Below, one piece after another: positions 8,605 to 17,878 of a stretch of 64,000 bases of DNA (within the stretch, counting starts at the first letter, position 1; every line of letters begins with the position of its first letter). The translations under genes and the position numbers were made by a program. The notes beneath the pieces were generated by a model. That model made no database searches, had not been told where the DNA came from, and saw only the letters and a list, made by a program, of their open reading frames with translations. Source of the stretch: Rhodospirillaceae bacterium (lineage in GTDB: Bacteria; Pseudomonadota; Alphaproteobacteria; Rhodospirillales; Rhodospirillaceae); the NCBI GenBank assembly GCA_040219235.1, contig JAVJSV010000011.1:1116001-1180000 (forward strand). Direction: 5' to 3'.

Positions 8605-9768
8605 TCACGCTTTTGCTAATCCAGACCAGTTTACGATATTGTTTCTTTGAATGGACGAGGTGCCGCCGATGATGGGCATGAGTAAACTGTCCCGAACGTA
8701 GCGCTCTGTGTCGAACTCTTTAGAATAGCCATAAGCGCCAAGTATTGTCTGAGCTTCTTGGCAAACCAATTTACATTGCTCAGTCACAAACAACTTAGTC
8801 ATAGAGGTCTCAACGCCAGCACGCATGTTATTGGTGGCCATCCAAGCCGCATTATAAAGCATTAGCCTGCTGGCATGCAGCGCCGTTTTCATGTCTGCCA
8901 GTTTATGTCGGATCGATTGATAGGTTGATACGGCTTTGCCGAACTGGATGCGGTCCTGGGCATAATTCCAGGCATCATCAAAGGCTGCCTGGCCGAGACC
9001 GAGCGCCATAGCCGCCACTTCTAGTTTTTCGACGTCCAAGCCAGGCCCGGCAATCATCTTCCATCCCTGGTTCCACCCGTCCGGTCCACCGAGAATGTGA
9101 TCTTCTGGTACCTCCACATTATCGAGCGTGATATCAGTCGTTCCTGCGCCCTTAAAGCCCATCATATCCATGTGTTTTACTTCGAAGCCTGGCGCGCCTT
9201 TGGGTATGAGGACGATCGAAAGATTTTTGTAACGCTCACCATGAGGGTCTGAGTTGCAGACGGTATAGAGGTAATCGGCAATGCCACCACCGGTGCAAAA
9301 CCGTTTAGACCCGTTGATGATGACTTTACCATCCGTGCGCTTGGCCGTAGTTTTTACGGATGCAACGTCGGAGCCAACATCTGGCTCAGTCCATCCATAA
9401 GCAAACATAATCTTCCCCTCAGCAACCTTTGGCAGAAGGTCTCGCTTCTGTTGATCAGATGCCGACTCTGTGAGGTTCATACCAGCGTAACAGGCACTCA
9501 TAATGTACGGTACGGCGACAGCCATGGAGCGCTTTGACAATTCCTCGATGACCACCATACAGGCCAAAATGTCTCGACCCGCGCCACCATATACCTCTGG
9601 GACAACCAGAGACATCATTCCAGCCTCACCAAGGGCTTTAAACACTTGCTCTGGGAAATGATCATTCTTGTCCCACAGCCGCGCTTGTTCACGTGGCATA
9701 TGTTTCGCCGTGAAACGGGCCAGTGAATCCCGAAGAAGTTGGATATGCTCTGGTTCTGTAAAATCCAT
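8605..9768 (-). CDS. acyl-CoA dehydrogenase
   Basis: A 387-residue flavin acyl-CoA dehydrogenase that oxidises an acyl-CoA to the 2-enoyl-CoA. The ATG at 9768 (MDFTEPEHIQLLRDSLARF) lies 1 bp after the preceding crotonase stop; the longer frame overlaps that gene and is rejected. N-terminal helical domain, then YGWTEPDVGSD (FAD/substrate loop), a beta domain, and a C-terminal helical domain ending IIGGTSSIQRNN. The usual medium-chain catalytic glutamate motif (YEGT) reads IGGT. A glutamate in GLDVEKLEV sits where isovaleryl-CoA dehydrogenase carries its catalytic base, so a branched or bulky acyl substrate is plausible. Part of the leftward hydrolase-ligase-crotonase-dehydrogenase block. Confidence 0.9.
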   Translation of the reverse strand: MDFTEPEHIQLLRDSLARFTAKHMPREQARLWDKNDHFPEQVFKALGEAGMMSLVVPEVYGGAGRDILACMVVIEELSKRSMAVAVPYIMSACYAGMNLTESASDQQKRDLLPKVAEGKIMFAYGWTEPDVGSDVASVKTTAKRTDGKVIINGSKRFCTGGGIADYLYTVCNSDPHGERYKNLSIVLIPKGAPGFEVKHMDMMGFKGAGTTDITLDNVEVPEDHILGGPDGWNQGWKMIAGPGLDVEKLEVAAMALGLGQAAFDDAWNYAQDRIQFGKAVSTYQSIRHKLADMKTALHASRLMLYNAAWMATNNMRAGVETSMTKLFVTEQCKLVCQEAQTILGAYGYSKEFDTERYVRDSLLMPIIGGTSSIQRNNIVNWSGLAKA

Positions 9769-9769
9769 T

Positions 9770-10564
9770 TTACTCGCCTGTAAAAGTAGGTTTCTCACGG
9801 TTGGCGAAGGCGGTGACTGCCGTGAGATGATCCTTCGACCTATTGGTGATGGTCTCATAGGCCAGGCTGGTATCGAGAATTGAATGAGCAAGCTGTTTCA
9901 GACCGATATTAATGGAAACCTTAGTGTATTTAATTGCCAGTAAAGCGCCTGCCAGCAGGTCGTCGCAAAAAACATCTACGGCTGCATCTAGCTCGCCTGT
10001 CGGCACTGCGTGATTAACCAGACCGATCTCCGCTGCTTTAGAGCCGGAGAGCCGTTTACCGGTCATGAGATATTCCTTTGCGCGAGCGTATCCGATTAAC
10101 TGAGGCCATATCACGGCCCCGCCATCGCCTGCCACAAGGCCAACACTGACATGAGGATCAGAAATCACTGCATCTTCTGCAGCGAAGATGATGTCTGAGA
10201 AAAGGGCTATGGTACACCCAAGGCCGACTGCGGGACCGTTGATCTTTGCGACGATTGGTTTTTCGCAATCTAGCATCGAAAAAATAATGCGCTTGCCGTG
10301 TGCACGAACAATGTCAAATTCAGCGGTGTTTGCTGTCATGCTTTTGAGCCAACCGATATCGCCACCTGCTGAAAAAGCTTTTCCCGATCCTGTGATCATA
10401 ACGACGTCTGACTCTTGATCGTCTTGAGCATCAATGAACACGCGAGAAAGTTCTTCGTGCATTTCACCATTCACGGCGTTGAGGGCCTCTGGGCGATTTA
10501 GGCTGAGTATTAGAACTCTGCCTCTACGCGTTACAGATATGGTCTTGTAGTCTTTAGGATTCAT
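9770..10564 (-). CDS. enoyl-CoA hydratase/isomerase (crotonase) family protein
   Basis: A 264-residue crotonase. The oxyanion-hole segments are GKAFSAGGDIGWL and NGPAVGLGCTIALFSD, and the trimer helix and C-terminal ITNRSKDHLTAVTAFANREKP are normal. The two catalytic glutamates of classical hydratase are replaced: the first position is Thr in GLGCTIA and the second is His in SDPHV. It therefore belongs to the VAGDGG subgroup of crotonases rather than to the standard hydratases, and may isomerise, hydrolyse or cleave a CoA ester instead. GGAG lies about 8 nt before the ATG. The acyl-CoA dehydrogenase follows after 1 bp; a 196-bp gap separates it from the upstream ligase. Confidence 0.88.
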   Translation of the reverse strand: MNPKDYKTISVTRRGRVLILSLNRPEALNAVNGEMHEELSRVFIDAQDDQESDVVMITGSGKAFSAGGDIGWLKSMTANTAEFDIVRAHGKRIIFSMLDCEKPIVAKINGPAVGLGCTIALFSDIIFAAEDAVISDPHVSVGLVAGDGGAVIWPQLIGYARAKEYLMTGKRLSGSKAAEIGLVNHAVPTGELDAAVDVFCDDLLAGALLAIKYTKVSINIGLKQLAHSILDTSLAYETITNRSKDHLTAVTAFANREKPTFTGE

Positions 10565-10760
10565 GGTGGCTCCGTGACGTTTCTTTTTAATTACTAGGCC
10601 AAGCTTGTCGATTTGTTCTCCATAGACACACTAGACGCTTCCTGGGCGAAGGGCACTTCAGATAAGTTTTTTTAATATTACCTCTATCAAGAGCTTAGAT
10701 GCCGACTTTTATGGGAAGCCTGTATCATGAATGAAATGTTCGTTTTCTAAGTCGTACCTG

Positions 10761-12320
10761 TTAAATCTTTGTGCGGTTCTTAAGTTCCCTTTTGAGCACC
10801 TTGCCGGCTGGATTTCTCGGGAGCTCTGTTTCGAACATAACCTCTTTAGGAATTTTAAATCCTGCCAGCGATTGCGAGCAGTGCTTCTTAATCTCATTAG
10901 CGGTGACATTTGCTCCGTTCTGCAGAACGATATGTGCGACAAGCTTTTCACCCCATTGGGCATCCTCAACGCCAACGACAGCGGCTTCAGTGACACCAGA
11001 CAGTTCTGAAATGACTTCTTCAATCTCTCTTGGGTACACGTTCAGGCCACCGGAAATGACCATATCCTTTTTGCGATCTACGATATAAATGTAGCCTTCG
11101 TCATCTTTGACAGCCATATCACCAACTGTAACCCAGTCTCCATAGAAGGCTTCGGCGGTCTCTTCGGGTCTGTTCCAGTATCCATTGAAGAGCGAGGGCC
11201 CGGTAGCAAAGAGCTCTCCTACTTCACCATTTTTGACTTCATTCCGATCTTCATCCAGGAGATTTACCGAGGTTGAAAAGAAAGGGTGCCCGACGCATTT
11301 CTGTTTTCTGAGTTGATCAGCTGGCCTGAGATTGGAAACTATCCCAGCTTCTGTAGAGCCATAACACTCAAACAGCTTGTCCGATCCGAAGTAGTCTACA
11401 ATTCTCTCCTTTGAGGATTGTTGTAACGGGGCAGCATTGGAAATGATCGACCTTAGTTTGGTGCCGCGATACTTTTCCAAGGTCTTGTCGTCGAGGTTAA
11501 AAATCTTATGAAATTGAGAAGGTACAAGAAAGACGCCGGTCGCGTTTCCGTGGTGTAGCTTTTCGAGCGTGTGCTCAACATCGTACTGTCTGATGAATTC
11601 ACCGGTGCCTCCAAAGAACAGGCTCGCATATAACATTGTGAAACCGGCTCCATGACACATAGGCGTCGTGCCAAGGAAATGATGGTCTGGACCATAGCAC
11701 CCATATTCAACAGCCATTGCATAGATGTTAAGTGTTCGGGCGCGATGGGGCACAAGAACGCCCTTAGGTTTTCCTGTTGTGCCAGAGGTGTAGGGAATGG
11801 AAAACGTTGTCCATTCATCTGCAAGTGGTTTACGAGGGCGATCGGATGCTTGATCAATCCAAGCTTCAAATTCAGCGCCGAAGGTCATAATTTTGTGAAG
11901 CTTTGGCAGTGCATCTGCATTAATCAAATCCACAAGTTCAGGCTCGGTGAAAACGACTTGTGCCTCGCAGTCTAAGAGTATGTCATTTACTTCAATAGCG
12001 GTAAGGCTTGGGCTTGGAGTCGCAACTGCAACACCCAGATCAGAAATGCCTACCATTACTTCCATGAATTCGAAGCGGTTTCTTGCCAATATTGCAACGT
12101 GATCGCCAGGCCCTAAATTTAAGTCTTCAGCAGCGGCATTGATGATTTTGTTCATGCGACTGACAAACTCGCGGTAGGTTCTCACTTCGGAATCTATCAT
12201 AAGGGCTGGTTTGTTTGGATTTCGAACCGCAGTCGACCGAACACCGTCCGAGATCAATAGTGAAATAAATGACGAAGGAGGCGATGCTGCTGCTCTATTT
12301 TGATGAAGGCGTGTTTGCAT
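10761..12320 (-). CDS. AMP-forming acyl-CoA synthetase
   Basis: A 519-residue ANL-superfamily ligase that activates a carboxylic acid to its CoA thioester through an acyl-adenylate. The P-loop-like core motif is YTSGTTGKPKGVLVPH, then YGSTEAG (A5), TVGDMAVKDDEGYIYIVDRKKDM (A7/A8 hinge), ISGGLNVYPREIEEV, and the C-terminal catalytic lysine in NPAGKVLKREL. The set is complete, so it should be active. It lies 27 bp after the hydrolase at 12348 on the same strand, and precedes the crotonase and dehydrogenase. The obvious role is to prime an acid released by the hydrolase for beta-oxidation. Chain type of the substrate cannot be read by eye. Confidence 0.92.
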   Translation of the reverse strand: MQTRLHQNRAAASPPSSFISLLISDGVRSTAVRNPNKPALMIDSEVRTYREFVSRMNKIINAAAEDLNLGPGDHVAILARNRFEFMEVMVGISDLGVAVATPSPSLTAIEVNDILLDCEAQVVFTEPELVDLINADALPKLHKIMTFGAEFEAWIDQASDRPRKPLADEWTTFSIPYTSGTTGKPKGVLVPHRARTLNIYAMAVEYGCYGPDHHFLGTTPMCHGAGFTMLYASLFFGGTGEFIRQYDVEHTLEKLHHGNATGVFLVPSQFHKIFNLDDKTLEKYRGTKLRSIISNAAPLQQSSKERIVDYFGSDKLFECYGSTEAGIVSNLRPADQLRKQKCVGHPFFSTSVNLLDEDRNEVKNGEVGELFATGPSLFNGYWNRPEETAEAFYGDWVTVGDMAVKDDEGYIYIVDRKKDMVISGGLNVYPREIEEVISELSGVTEAAVVGVEDAQWGEKLVAHIVLQNGANVTANEIKKHCSQSLAGFKIPKEVMFETELPRNPAGKVLKRELKNRTKI

Positions 12321-12347
12321 GTTTGAGATCCAAATACGTTTGGTGCG

Positions 12348-13379
12348 TTAGTTCTTGTGTCTGAAGTTATCTTCAGAAAGTTTAGAATATGATCTGCGAA
12401 ATATGTGAGTCAGTGCGGCGACATCAGCAGGTACTTGTTTGACAAACTCTAGGTAATCTCTAGCGCTTTCCTTTGGATTCTCATAAGTAACATTGTGTCC
12501 AACGCCTTCGTATGTCACCGTTGTAACGGGCGCGTTTATCAATCGACTTTTGAATTCATCAACCTGACTCAAAGGTAAATTGCCGTTAGATTCACCCCAC
12601 ATCAGCAGGGTGGGGGAGCGTATCAAATTAAGTTCTTCAGTGGTGCGACCGATTGTGAATTGTCGATTGCGTTCTATCTCTGCTTCCCGTTGACCTTCAA
12701 CCATATTGAAGCGGTACCACTGATCGACCACGTCATCGGAGATGCTCGCCGGATCGCCAGCAACGTTGCGCAATATATTCTCTACAATTGATTTCGGGGT
12801 GTAGTAGGCAAGAGCGTCAATCCACCAAGCCATCTCATAACGGTCGTCTGGTCCCCTAGTAGGGTTTTTGAGGCCACCAGAATTGATCAGCCCAAGACTT
12901 AAAATTCGATCGGGGTTAGCTGCAGTATATTTGTAAGCGATCATTCCGCCAATTGAAGTCCCAGCTATGTGAAATTTTTCGAGGTTTAGCCGGTCGGCAA
13001 GCTGTTCCAGCAACCAAACGGCACGTTCATTTGTGTAGTCACCAGTTGGATCAACACCAGTTAAGCCGTGGCTTGTCAGGTCAAACCGCACAACGCGATG
13101 GTTCTGCAGAAGGGTTGGCATCCAGAAGTCCCATTGAAACAGGCTTCCCCAATGTCCGTGAATAAGAACAATCGTTGTACCATCACCTTCGTCACGATAG
13201 TGGATCCGAACGTCGTCAATCATCATGAATTGTGATGGCGGCTTACCATAATCCGCTTCCAGAACTTCAACTGGTATGTCGCGATAAATCCAAAGTGTTG
13301 CAAGTAGACCGGCAACACAAATTGCTGCGGTAACGCCAGTCAGATACTTGAGGGCCCTCAGCAGCGCAGAGAATTTCAT
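12348..13379 (-). CDS. membrane-anchored alpha/beta hydrolase
   Basis: A 343-residue alpha/beta hydrolase with one N-terminal transmembrane segment (about residues 12-32), so its catalytic domain probably faces the periplasm. Oxyanion region TTIVLIHGHWGSLFQWDFW, nucleophile elbow AGTSIGGM with Ser, an acidic residue in MWGESNGN, and the catalytic histidine in EGVGHNVTYE are all present, so the triad looks intact. It is first in the leftward catabolic block and is divergent from the flavin reductase at 13640. The palindromic site at 13494-13510 lies in between. Likely an ester, lactone or C-C bond hydrolase; specificity unknown. Confidence 0.85.
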   Translation of the reverse strand: MKFSALLRALKYLTGVTAAICVAGLLATLWIYRDIPVEVLEADYGKPPSQFMMIDDVRIHYRDEGDGTTIVLIHGHWGSLFQWDFWMPTLLQNHRVVRFDLTSHGLTGVDPTGDYTNERAVWLLEQLADRLNLEKFHIAGTSIGGMIAYKYTAANPDRILSLGLINSGGLKNPTRGPDDRYEMAWWIDALAYYTPKSIVENILRNVAGDPASISDDVVDQWYRFNMVEGQREAEIERNRQFTIGRTTEELNLIRSPTLLMWGESNGNLPLSQVDEFKSRLINAPVTTVTYEGVGHNVTYENPKESARDYLEFVKQVPADVAALTHIFRRSYSKLSEDNFRHKN

Positions 13380-13493
13380 ATAGTAGGGTTTTCCTGCTTG
13401 TGGTGCCGGTTAATGGACGATTATTCGCTTACTAAATTTGATTACGAAAGTAGAAAGCAACAGAATTATCCCCACAATTGGCAATCCCGTTTT

Positions 13494-13510
13494 CGCACGC
13501 ATTACGTGCG
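13494..13510. promoter_or_regulatory. candidate operator, site 1 of 3
   Basis: Perfect inverted repeat CGCACG-CATTA-CGTGCG in the divergent region between the hydrolase (start 13379) and the flavin reductase (start 13640). The 15-bp core GCACG-CATTR-CGYGC recurs at 15954 and 21999. Its placement in three promoter regions of one island suggests a common regulator, most simply the IclR protein encoded at 16050. Confidence 0.55.
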
Positions 13511-13639
13511 TATGCTGCGTTGTGTCTGGAGATTGTGTTTGATTTGCCCAAAGTTAGAGAGACGTGATGATCAAGTTTTTCATACCGCAAGGTCGATACG
13601 AACAGGGAGTAGCTGCTTTCTTCACAAGCAAAAATTGAT

Positions 13640-14167
13640 ATGCCGAATGCACCGAGAAATGAAACCAAATCCAATACTGCGGACTCATTTAGATTGGCAA
13701 TGCGCGGTCTTGCAAAGTCCGTCGTGCTCATCTCGAGCGTAGATAAAAACGGGCAACGCCACGTGATGGCAGCAACCGCAGTAACACCAGTAAGTATGGC
13801 ACCGCCTTCCATGCTTTTCTGTATCAACCGTGATGCATCATCCTATCCAGCGCTCAAGGAGGGAGCCGATTTTTGCATAAATGTTTTGGCCAGAGATCAT
13901 TTGTTGCTGGCTCATGTCTGCAGTGTTGGCGCAAAGGGCGAAGCGCGTTTTGATCAAGGCGCGTGGACTCAAGACGAATTTGGCGTTCCTTATCTTGATG
14001 ATGCACAATCATCAATAATTTGTGAGCAAGATCTTTGTCAGTCGTATGGTTCTCATGATATTTTTATTGGCCTCGTGAGAGATATTCATTTCGGCCATGA
14101 AATAGAGCCGCTGGTTTACGCAAACGGCGTATATGATCGGCTCGTTGGCGAAGCGCTTGTTGTGTGA
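13640..14167 (+). CDS. flavin reductase-like domain protein
   Basis: A 175-residue member of the flavin reductase (HpaC/NADH:FMN oxidoreductase) family. It has the split-barrel core SFRLAMRGLAKSVVLISS, the flavin-binding TAVTPVSMAPPSMLFCIN, and the typical SSYPALKEGADFCINVLA segment. Such proteins usually supply reduced FMN or FAD to a separate oxygenase. No partner flavin monooxygenase of the two-component type lies in the island (the FAD monooxygenase at 22133 is single-component by its fold), so the partner may be elsewhere. It is divergent from the hydrolase at 12348 and sits downstream of candidate operator 1. Confidence 0.85.
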   Translation: MPNAPRNETKSNTADSFRLAMRGLAKSVVLISSVDKNGQRHVMAATAVTPVSMAPPSMLFCINRDASSYPALKEGADFCINVLARDHLLLAHVCSVGAKGEARFDQGAWTQDEFGVPYLDDAQSSIICEQDLCQSYGSHDIFIGLVRDIHFGHEIEPLVYANGVYDRLVGEALVV

Positions 14168-14254
14168 TGTTTAGGATTAATTGTTGAACACACATAAGTG
14201 ATTAATGAGTATTCTTGTAACTTCCAACATTATGTAATTGCGAAAAAAGATCGT

Positions 14255-15874
14255 TTATGGCTGAAATGCCATATCCTCAAATTTCAGGCCGCGTGATCCC
14301 ATTTTGACGTTTGTAAGTTTAGGGTTGGACGCAGTGATTTGAGCCGTGTTGGTAAGCCAGATGGCTGGCGCTAATTCACGCATAGCCGACATGATCTGTT
14401 GAAGCGTAGCATCTCTTATTTCTGGGTCAGCTTGTGTCCGGCTTAAGCGGATGTCGTCAGCCAATGCTTCATCACAGAAAAACGGCTTTGGCCGAAGGCA
14501 GGAAAAGTATTCCAATGCCCTACCAACATCGCGCATCGGTTCATTATTCCAGAGCAACGAGAACGCATCGTACTCACCCCAGTCATTGCTAGTAAAGCGC
14601 CGTAAGAATTCTGCTCCGGGTAGAGCTCTGACTTCCGCTGAAATGCCGACTGCGTTTAAGTCCTGGGCAACTTTCTGGTAAGCTAATTCTTGTCCCGATC
14701 CGGCAGCGCTCAAGACACCTATCGTCAGCGGAAAGCCAAGCGGATATCCAGCTTTAACGAGAAGCTCGCGTGCGGTAGAGGGATCATAAGGATAGGGTGT
14801 TAAGTCAGGGTTGAAGCCGACTGTTCCGCGAACAGCTCCTTGACTTGCCGCTTCAACGAATCCCCCAAAGATATGTTTTGCGATGCTCGGTCGATCAACA
14901 GCAAAGTTAAGAGCTTGACGCACCAAAGCTGAGTTCAATGGAGACGATCCCCGCGTCGCATTCGGGAGTGCAACCGATAACACCTGCGAACGCGAATGTA
15001 CCTGCACGTTAAAGCCAGCGTTCTGCAATCCCTCGTACGAGTCGGAATTGAGGTTGTCGATGAGGTCTAAATCACCAGACAGTAAGGCTTGTTCCCGTGA
15101 AACGTTATTAGGCACCTCAGTCAGAATCAGAGTCTTTATTGCAGGTGCTGATGATATAGAATTTATTGACGCTTCTAGGGTGGCAGAGTTGTTGCCACGG
15201 CCCCATTGAACCAATGCATAGGGACCTGTGCCGACTGGTGCCTGAGCATAATTCTCTGGCCCAAGTTCGGTCCAAAGCTTTGGTTCGATCATCATGATAA
15301 GGCTGAGGCGACGCGGTAAGATAGCATCCGGCTCGATGGTGACGATTTCTACGTCATGGTCCGAGAGGGCATGAACGCTATCAATATTCTTGACCTCAGT
15401 GGCCAAAAGGTAACGAGCAGCTTCTGCACTTTTCAAATAATTAATTGTCGTTGTAACGGATTGGGCATCAAAAGGAGCACCATTATGGAAAAGCACATCA
15501 CGACGCAAGCTAAACACCCATCGTTTCGGCTCTGTTTGTTCCCATTTCACCGCTAAAGACGGAGCGACAGTCCCATCTTCAGAGATCTCAGTCAGGGGGT
15601 CGAAAATGCTTGCCCAGAAATGTCCAGATGGAAGCCCCATAGCTGTATAAGGATTGCCAAGAGAGGGCGGTAGCTCAGCGATGCCCACGTGCAAAATGTC
15701 CGGCTTAGCAAAGCTAGGTCCAGTGCTCCAAAGGCCGAATAGTAGAAAGGTACTTGAGAGAATAAGTAGCCTTTTCCGCTTCTGCTGAAGCCAGAATAGC
15801 TTGAGGCCATTACACCGGGCCTGGACTTTCTGAGTTCCAAAGTCGGTGTCGAATTTTATTGTATTTTGTGACAT
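14255..15874 (-). CDS. ABC transporter substrate-binding protein, peptide/opine type (SBP family 5)
   Basis: A 539-residue periplasmic binding protein. After a basic stretch, the hydrophobic LLILSSTFLLFGLWSTG and PSFA form a signal peptide. The mature part starts DILHVGIAELPPSLGNPYT and has the family signature around WVFSLRRDVLFHNGAPFDA. Near the C-terminus two cysteines (CLRPKPFFC) may form a disulfide; the paralogue at 26647 has the same pair. No permease or ATPase gene is adjacent, so it either borrows a transporter or serves as a sensor or carrier. It is divergent from the IclR regulator, with a candidate operator in the gap. Confidence 0.88.
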   Translation of the reverse strand: MSQNTIKFDTDFGTQKVQARCNGLKLFWLQQKRKRLLILSSTFLLFGLWSTGPSFAKPDILHVGIAELPPSLGNPYTAMGLPSGHFWASIFDPLTEISEDGTVAPSLAVKWEQTEPKRWVFSLRRDVLFHNGAPFDAQSVTTTINYLKSAEAARYLLATEVKNIDSVHALSDHDVEIVTIEPDAILPRRLSLIMMIEPKLWTELGPENYAQAPVGTGPYALVQWGRGNNSATLEASINSISSAPAIKTLILTEVPNNVSREQALLSGDLDLIDNLNSDSYEGLQNAGFNVQVHSRSQVLSVALPNATRGSSPLNSALVRQALNFAVDRPSIAKHIFGGFVEAASQGAVRGTVGFNPDLTPYPYDPSTARELLVKAGYPLGFPLTIGVLSAAGSGQELAYQKVAQDLNAVGISAEVRALPGAEFLRRFTSNDWGEYDAFSLLWNNEPMRDVGRALEYFSCLRPKPFFCDEALADDIRLSRTQADPEIRDATLQQIMSAMRELAPAIWLTNTAQITASNPKLTNVKMGSRGLKFEDMAFQP

Positions 15875-15953
15875 GGGGCCTCTTGTCGGTCAGTCGGTGT
15901 AAAAGAATGAAAACATGCGATCCCTCTGCCTGCTACAAGCTAACTTTTCGATG

Positions 15954-15968
15954 GCACGCATTGCGTGC
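15954..15968. promoter_or_regulatory. candidate operator, site 2 of 3
   Basis: Perfect inverted repeat GCACG-CATTG-CGTGC, 80 bp upstream of both the binding-protein start (15874) and the IclR start (16050). Same core and spacing as site 1. Position fits autoregulation of iclR and control of the divergent binding-protein gene. Confidence 0.6.
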
Positions 15969-16049
15969 TTTAATGGTGGCTGGTCTTGTGAAACGATTAT
16001 TTAGCGTCACTCTAAACACATCCCATAAACCGAAGTGAACTCATCAGAT

Positions 16050-16859
16050 ATGGAGCAAAAAAGAATAGTACAAGCTTTTGATCGGGGTCTGGACGTCTTG
16101 GTCTATTTGAACACGCACGATGGCGCGTCCATCGGTGAAGTGGCCAGTGCCACAGGAATTAACCGTGGGATTGTTTATCGCCTCTTGGAAACGCTTCGCA
16201 AGAAGAACTACGTCACAAAAAAGGCTGAGTCCCCTAAGTATTGGCTCACAAATGCTGTGCGTAATCTGGCAGATGGCTTCAATGATGAGGAATGGGTTGA
16301 GACAATTGCCAAACCGGTGGTGAATGCACTTGGTCGAGATTTGATGTGGCCAATATCGCTGACCACATTGTCGGGTAATTCCATGCTGGTGAGAGTTTCG
16401 TCAGACTCACAAAGCCCTCTGGTTTTGAATCGGTATTCCAGAGGATTTAGGTTTTCTATACCTCAGTCAGCGTCAGGACTTTCCTATCTAGCGTTTAGCA
16501 CGCAGCAGCAACGTGCTTCGTTAATTGAAGTGCTGCTAAGATTGTTGGATGACCCCGATGATTTGTCCATCTTGAGTTCTGCGAATTTATCCTCGCGTCT
16601 TGATAAAATCCGCAGCCAGGGATACGCGTCTGTTCGAGGTCAGTTGGCCAACACAGGTGCTATTTCAGTTCCGATTAGATTCGGAGACATAATGTTTGGA
16701 GCGTTATCTCTTCGGTATTTTCAATCAGCTCTGAGTCCTGCGAAAGCGGCAACACAATTTTATCAGCCCCTGACCGACAGCGCCGATAATATTGCCGAAT
16801 CACTTGTTGGAGTTGATCAGCACAGCATCACGAGTTCTAAAAAGAGCGACCAGCGATGA
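16050..16859 (+). CDS. IclR-family transcriptional regulator
   Basis: A 269-residue IclR regulator. The N-terminal winged helix-turn-helix is clear: ALDRG-type start IVQAFDRGLDVLVYL, GASIGEVASATGINRGIVYR as recognition region, and LRKKNYV as the wing. The C-terminal effector domain follows from about residue 75 and would bind a small organic acid. An in-frame GTG at 16035 would add 5 residues. The gene sits centrally in the island, divergent from a binding protein and upstream of the rightward catabolic genes. Members usually repress or activate adjacent aromatic or organic-acid pathways; which applies here is not evident. Confidence 0.93.
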   Translation: MEQKRIVQAFDRGLDVLVYLNTHDGASIGEVASATGINRGIVYRLLETLRKKNYVTKKAESPKYWLTNAVRNLADGFNDEEWVETIAKPVVNALGRDLMWPISLTTLSGNSMLVRVSSDSQSPLVLNRYSRGFRFSIPQSASGLSYLAFSTQQQRASLIEVLLRLLDDPDDLSILSSANLSSRLDKIRSQGYASVRGQLANTGAISVPIRFGDIMFGALSLRYFQSALSPAKAATQFYQPLTDSADNIAESLVGVDQHSITSSKKSDQR

Positions 16860-16949
16860 GCGAGTGCTTCGTTGAGATTAAGTCCTGCTGCCGGGTTCAC
16901 CTTGCCAGCTCAGCTGCAACTCATAAGTTTTTTTTACAGAGGATAATCC

Positions 16950-17801
16950 ATGCTTGACAACGCAGACCTTATGATTCCTGGCCCCGATGGGAGAATCTCC
17001 GTTCGAACACGCGGTATGGGCGACAATAACGGCAACGTTGTTGTGCTCGTCCAGGGTGCCAATGTTTCGGGGCAGGCCGGGTATGATTTCAAGTTTGATG
17101 GCGGCGCAGATTATTCGTTTATGGATGGCCTGTCAGCGCGCGGAATTGGCTCTGTTACATTTTCTATTCGCGGATATGAAAAATCAGAATTAAAAAGTGC
17201 TCCGCTATCTGTACAAACAGAGCAAGCCATTGAAGATCTCGCCGCCGTTGTCAATTGGCTGAATTCAGAAGGCATAAAAAAACCGCACCTTCTTGGTTGG
17301 TCTTGGGGAGGTAGAATCTCTGGGCGCTATGTTGAAAGCAATCCGGATCGCATAGACCGGCTTGTGCTGCTGGACCCTGCCTTGGGGGGCGGTCAATTGG
17401 TTCTTCCTCATCCGACAGAGGAATGGTGGGATAATACCTACGACTACTTCTTCAACCGTTTGGAAGAAGAATACACCGAGTTACAAGCCCGTAAGGCGTT
17501 TGCCGCCCTTGTTTCGTCTACTGAACCAAAGGCACCAAATGGCATTCGGCAGGAAAATGCTAACGGAAGCATACCCACTAATCCGGCGGCCATAACACGC
17601 CCCACAATGCTGCTGTATGGTGATGCCGCGGGCGCAGCAAACTATATGCATGGCAGCCAGCGGCGTGGTGATTTCTTTGAAAGTCTAGGCACTCAAGATA
17701 AATCACTGATGGTCATTCCAGGGGCTGGCGATTATGCGCACATTCAGAATCCGCGTATTCGTTTCCAGAAGGCAGTTGCTGACTTTCTGACAGTGTTTTA
17801 A
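16950..17801 (+). CDS. alpha/beta hydrolase
   Basis: A 283-residue soluble alpha/beta hydrolase without a signal peptide. The nucleophile elbow is GWSWGGRISG (Ser with a flanking Trp), an acid lies in YGDAAG, and the catalytic histidine is probably in GDYAHIQNPR. NVVVLVQGANVSG replaces the usual HG oxyanion motif with QG, which is uncommon. Good ribosome binding site (AGAGGAT) before the ATG. It opens the rightward gene run after the regulator, with 77 bp to the EthD-like gene, so it is probably co-transcribed with the downstream genes. Substrate unknown. Confidence 0.85.
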   Translation: MLDNADLMIPGPDGRISVRTRGMGDNNGNVVVLVQGANVSGQAGYDFKFDGGADYSFMDGLSARGIGSVTFSIRGYEKSELKSAPLSVQTEQAIEDLAAVVNWLNSEGIKKPHLLGWSWGGRISGRYVESNPDRIDRLVLLDPALGGGQLVLPHPTEEWWDNTYDYFFNRLEEEYTELQARKAFAALVSSTEPKAPNGIRQENANGSIPTNPAAITRPTMLLYGDAAGAANYMHGSQRRGDFFESLGTQDKSLMVIPGAGDYAHIQNPRIRFQKAVADFLTVF

Positions 17802-17878
17802 GCACGGCATCAAGTGAATCAGCTTGGTTCAGTTACACAAGAAAATTACCAATACAGAACGAGTTAAATAGGTAACAC

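Noticed and set aside
16881-16901. Partial resemblance to the tRNA 3' end, as a possible att site
   Set aside because: Matching needs a 3-nt insertion and two changes; no integrase is nearby. Probably chance.
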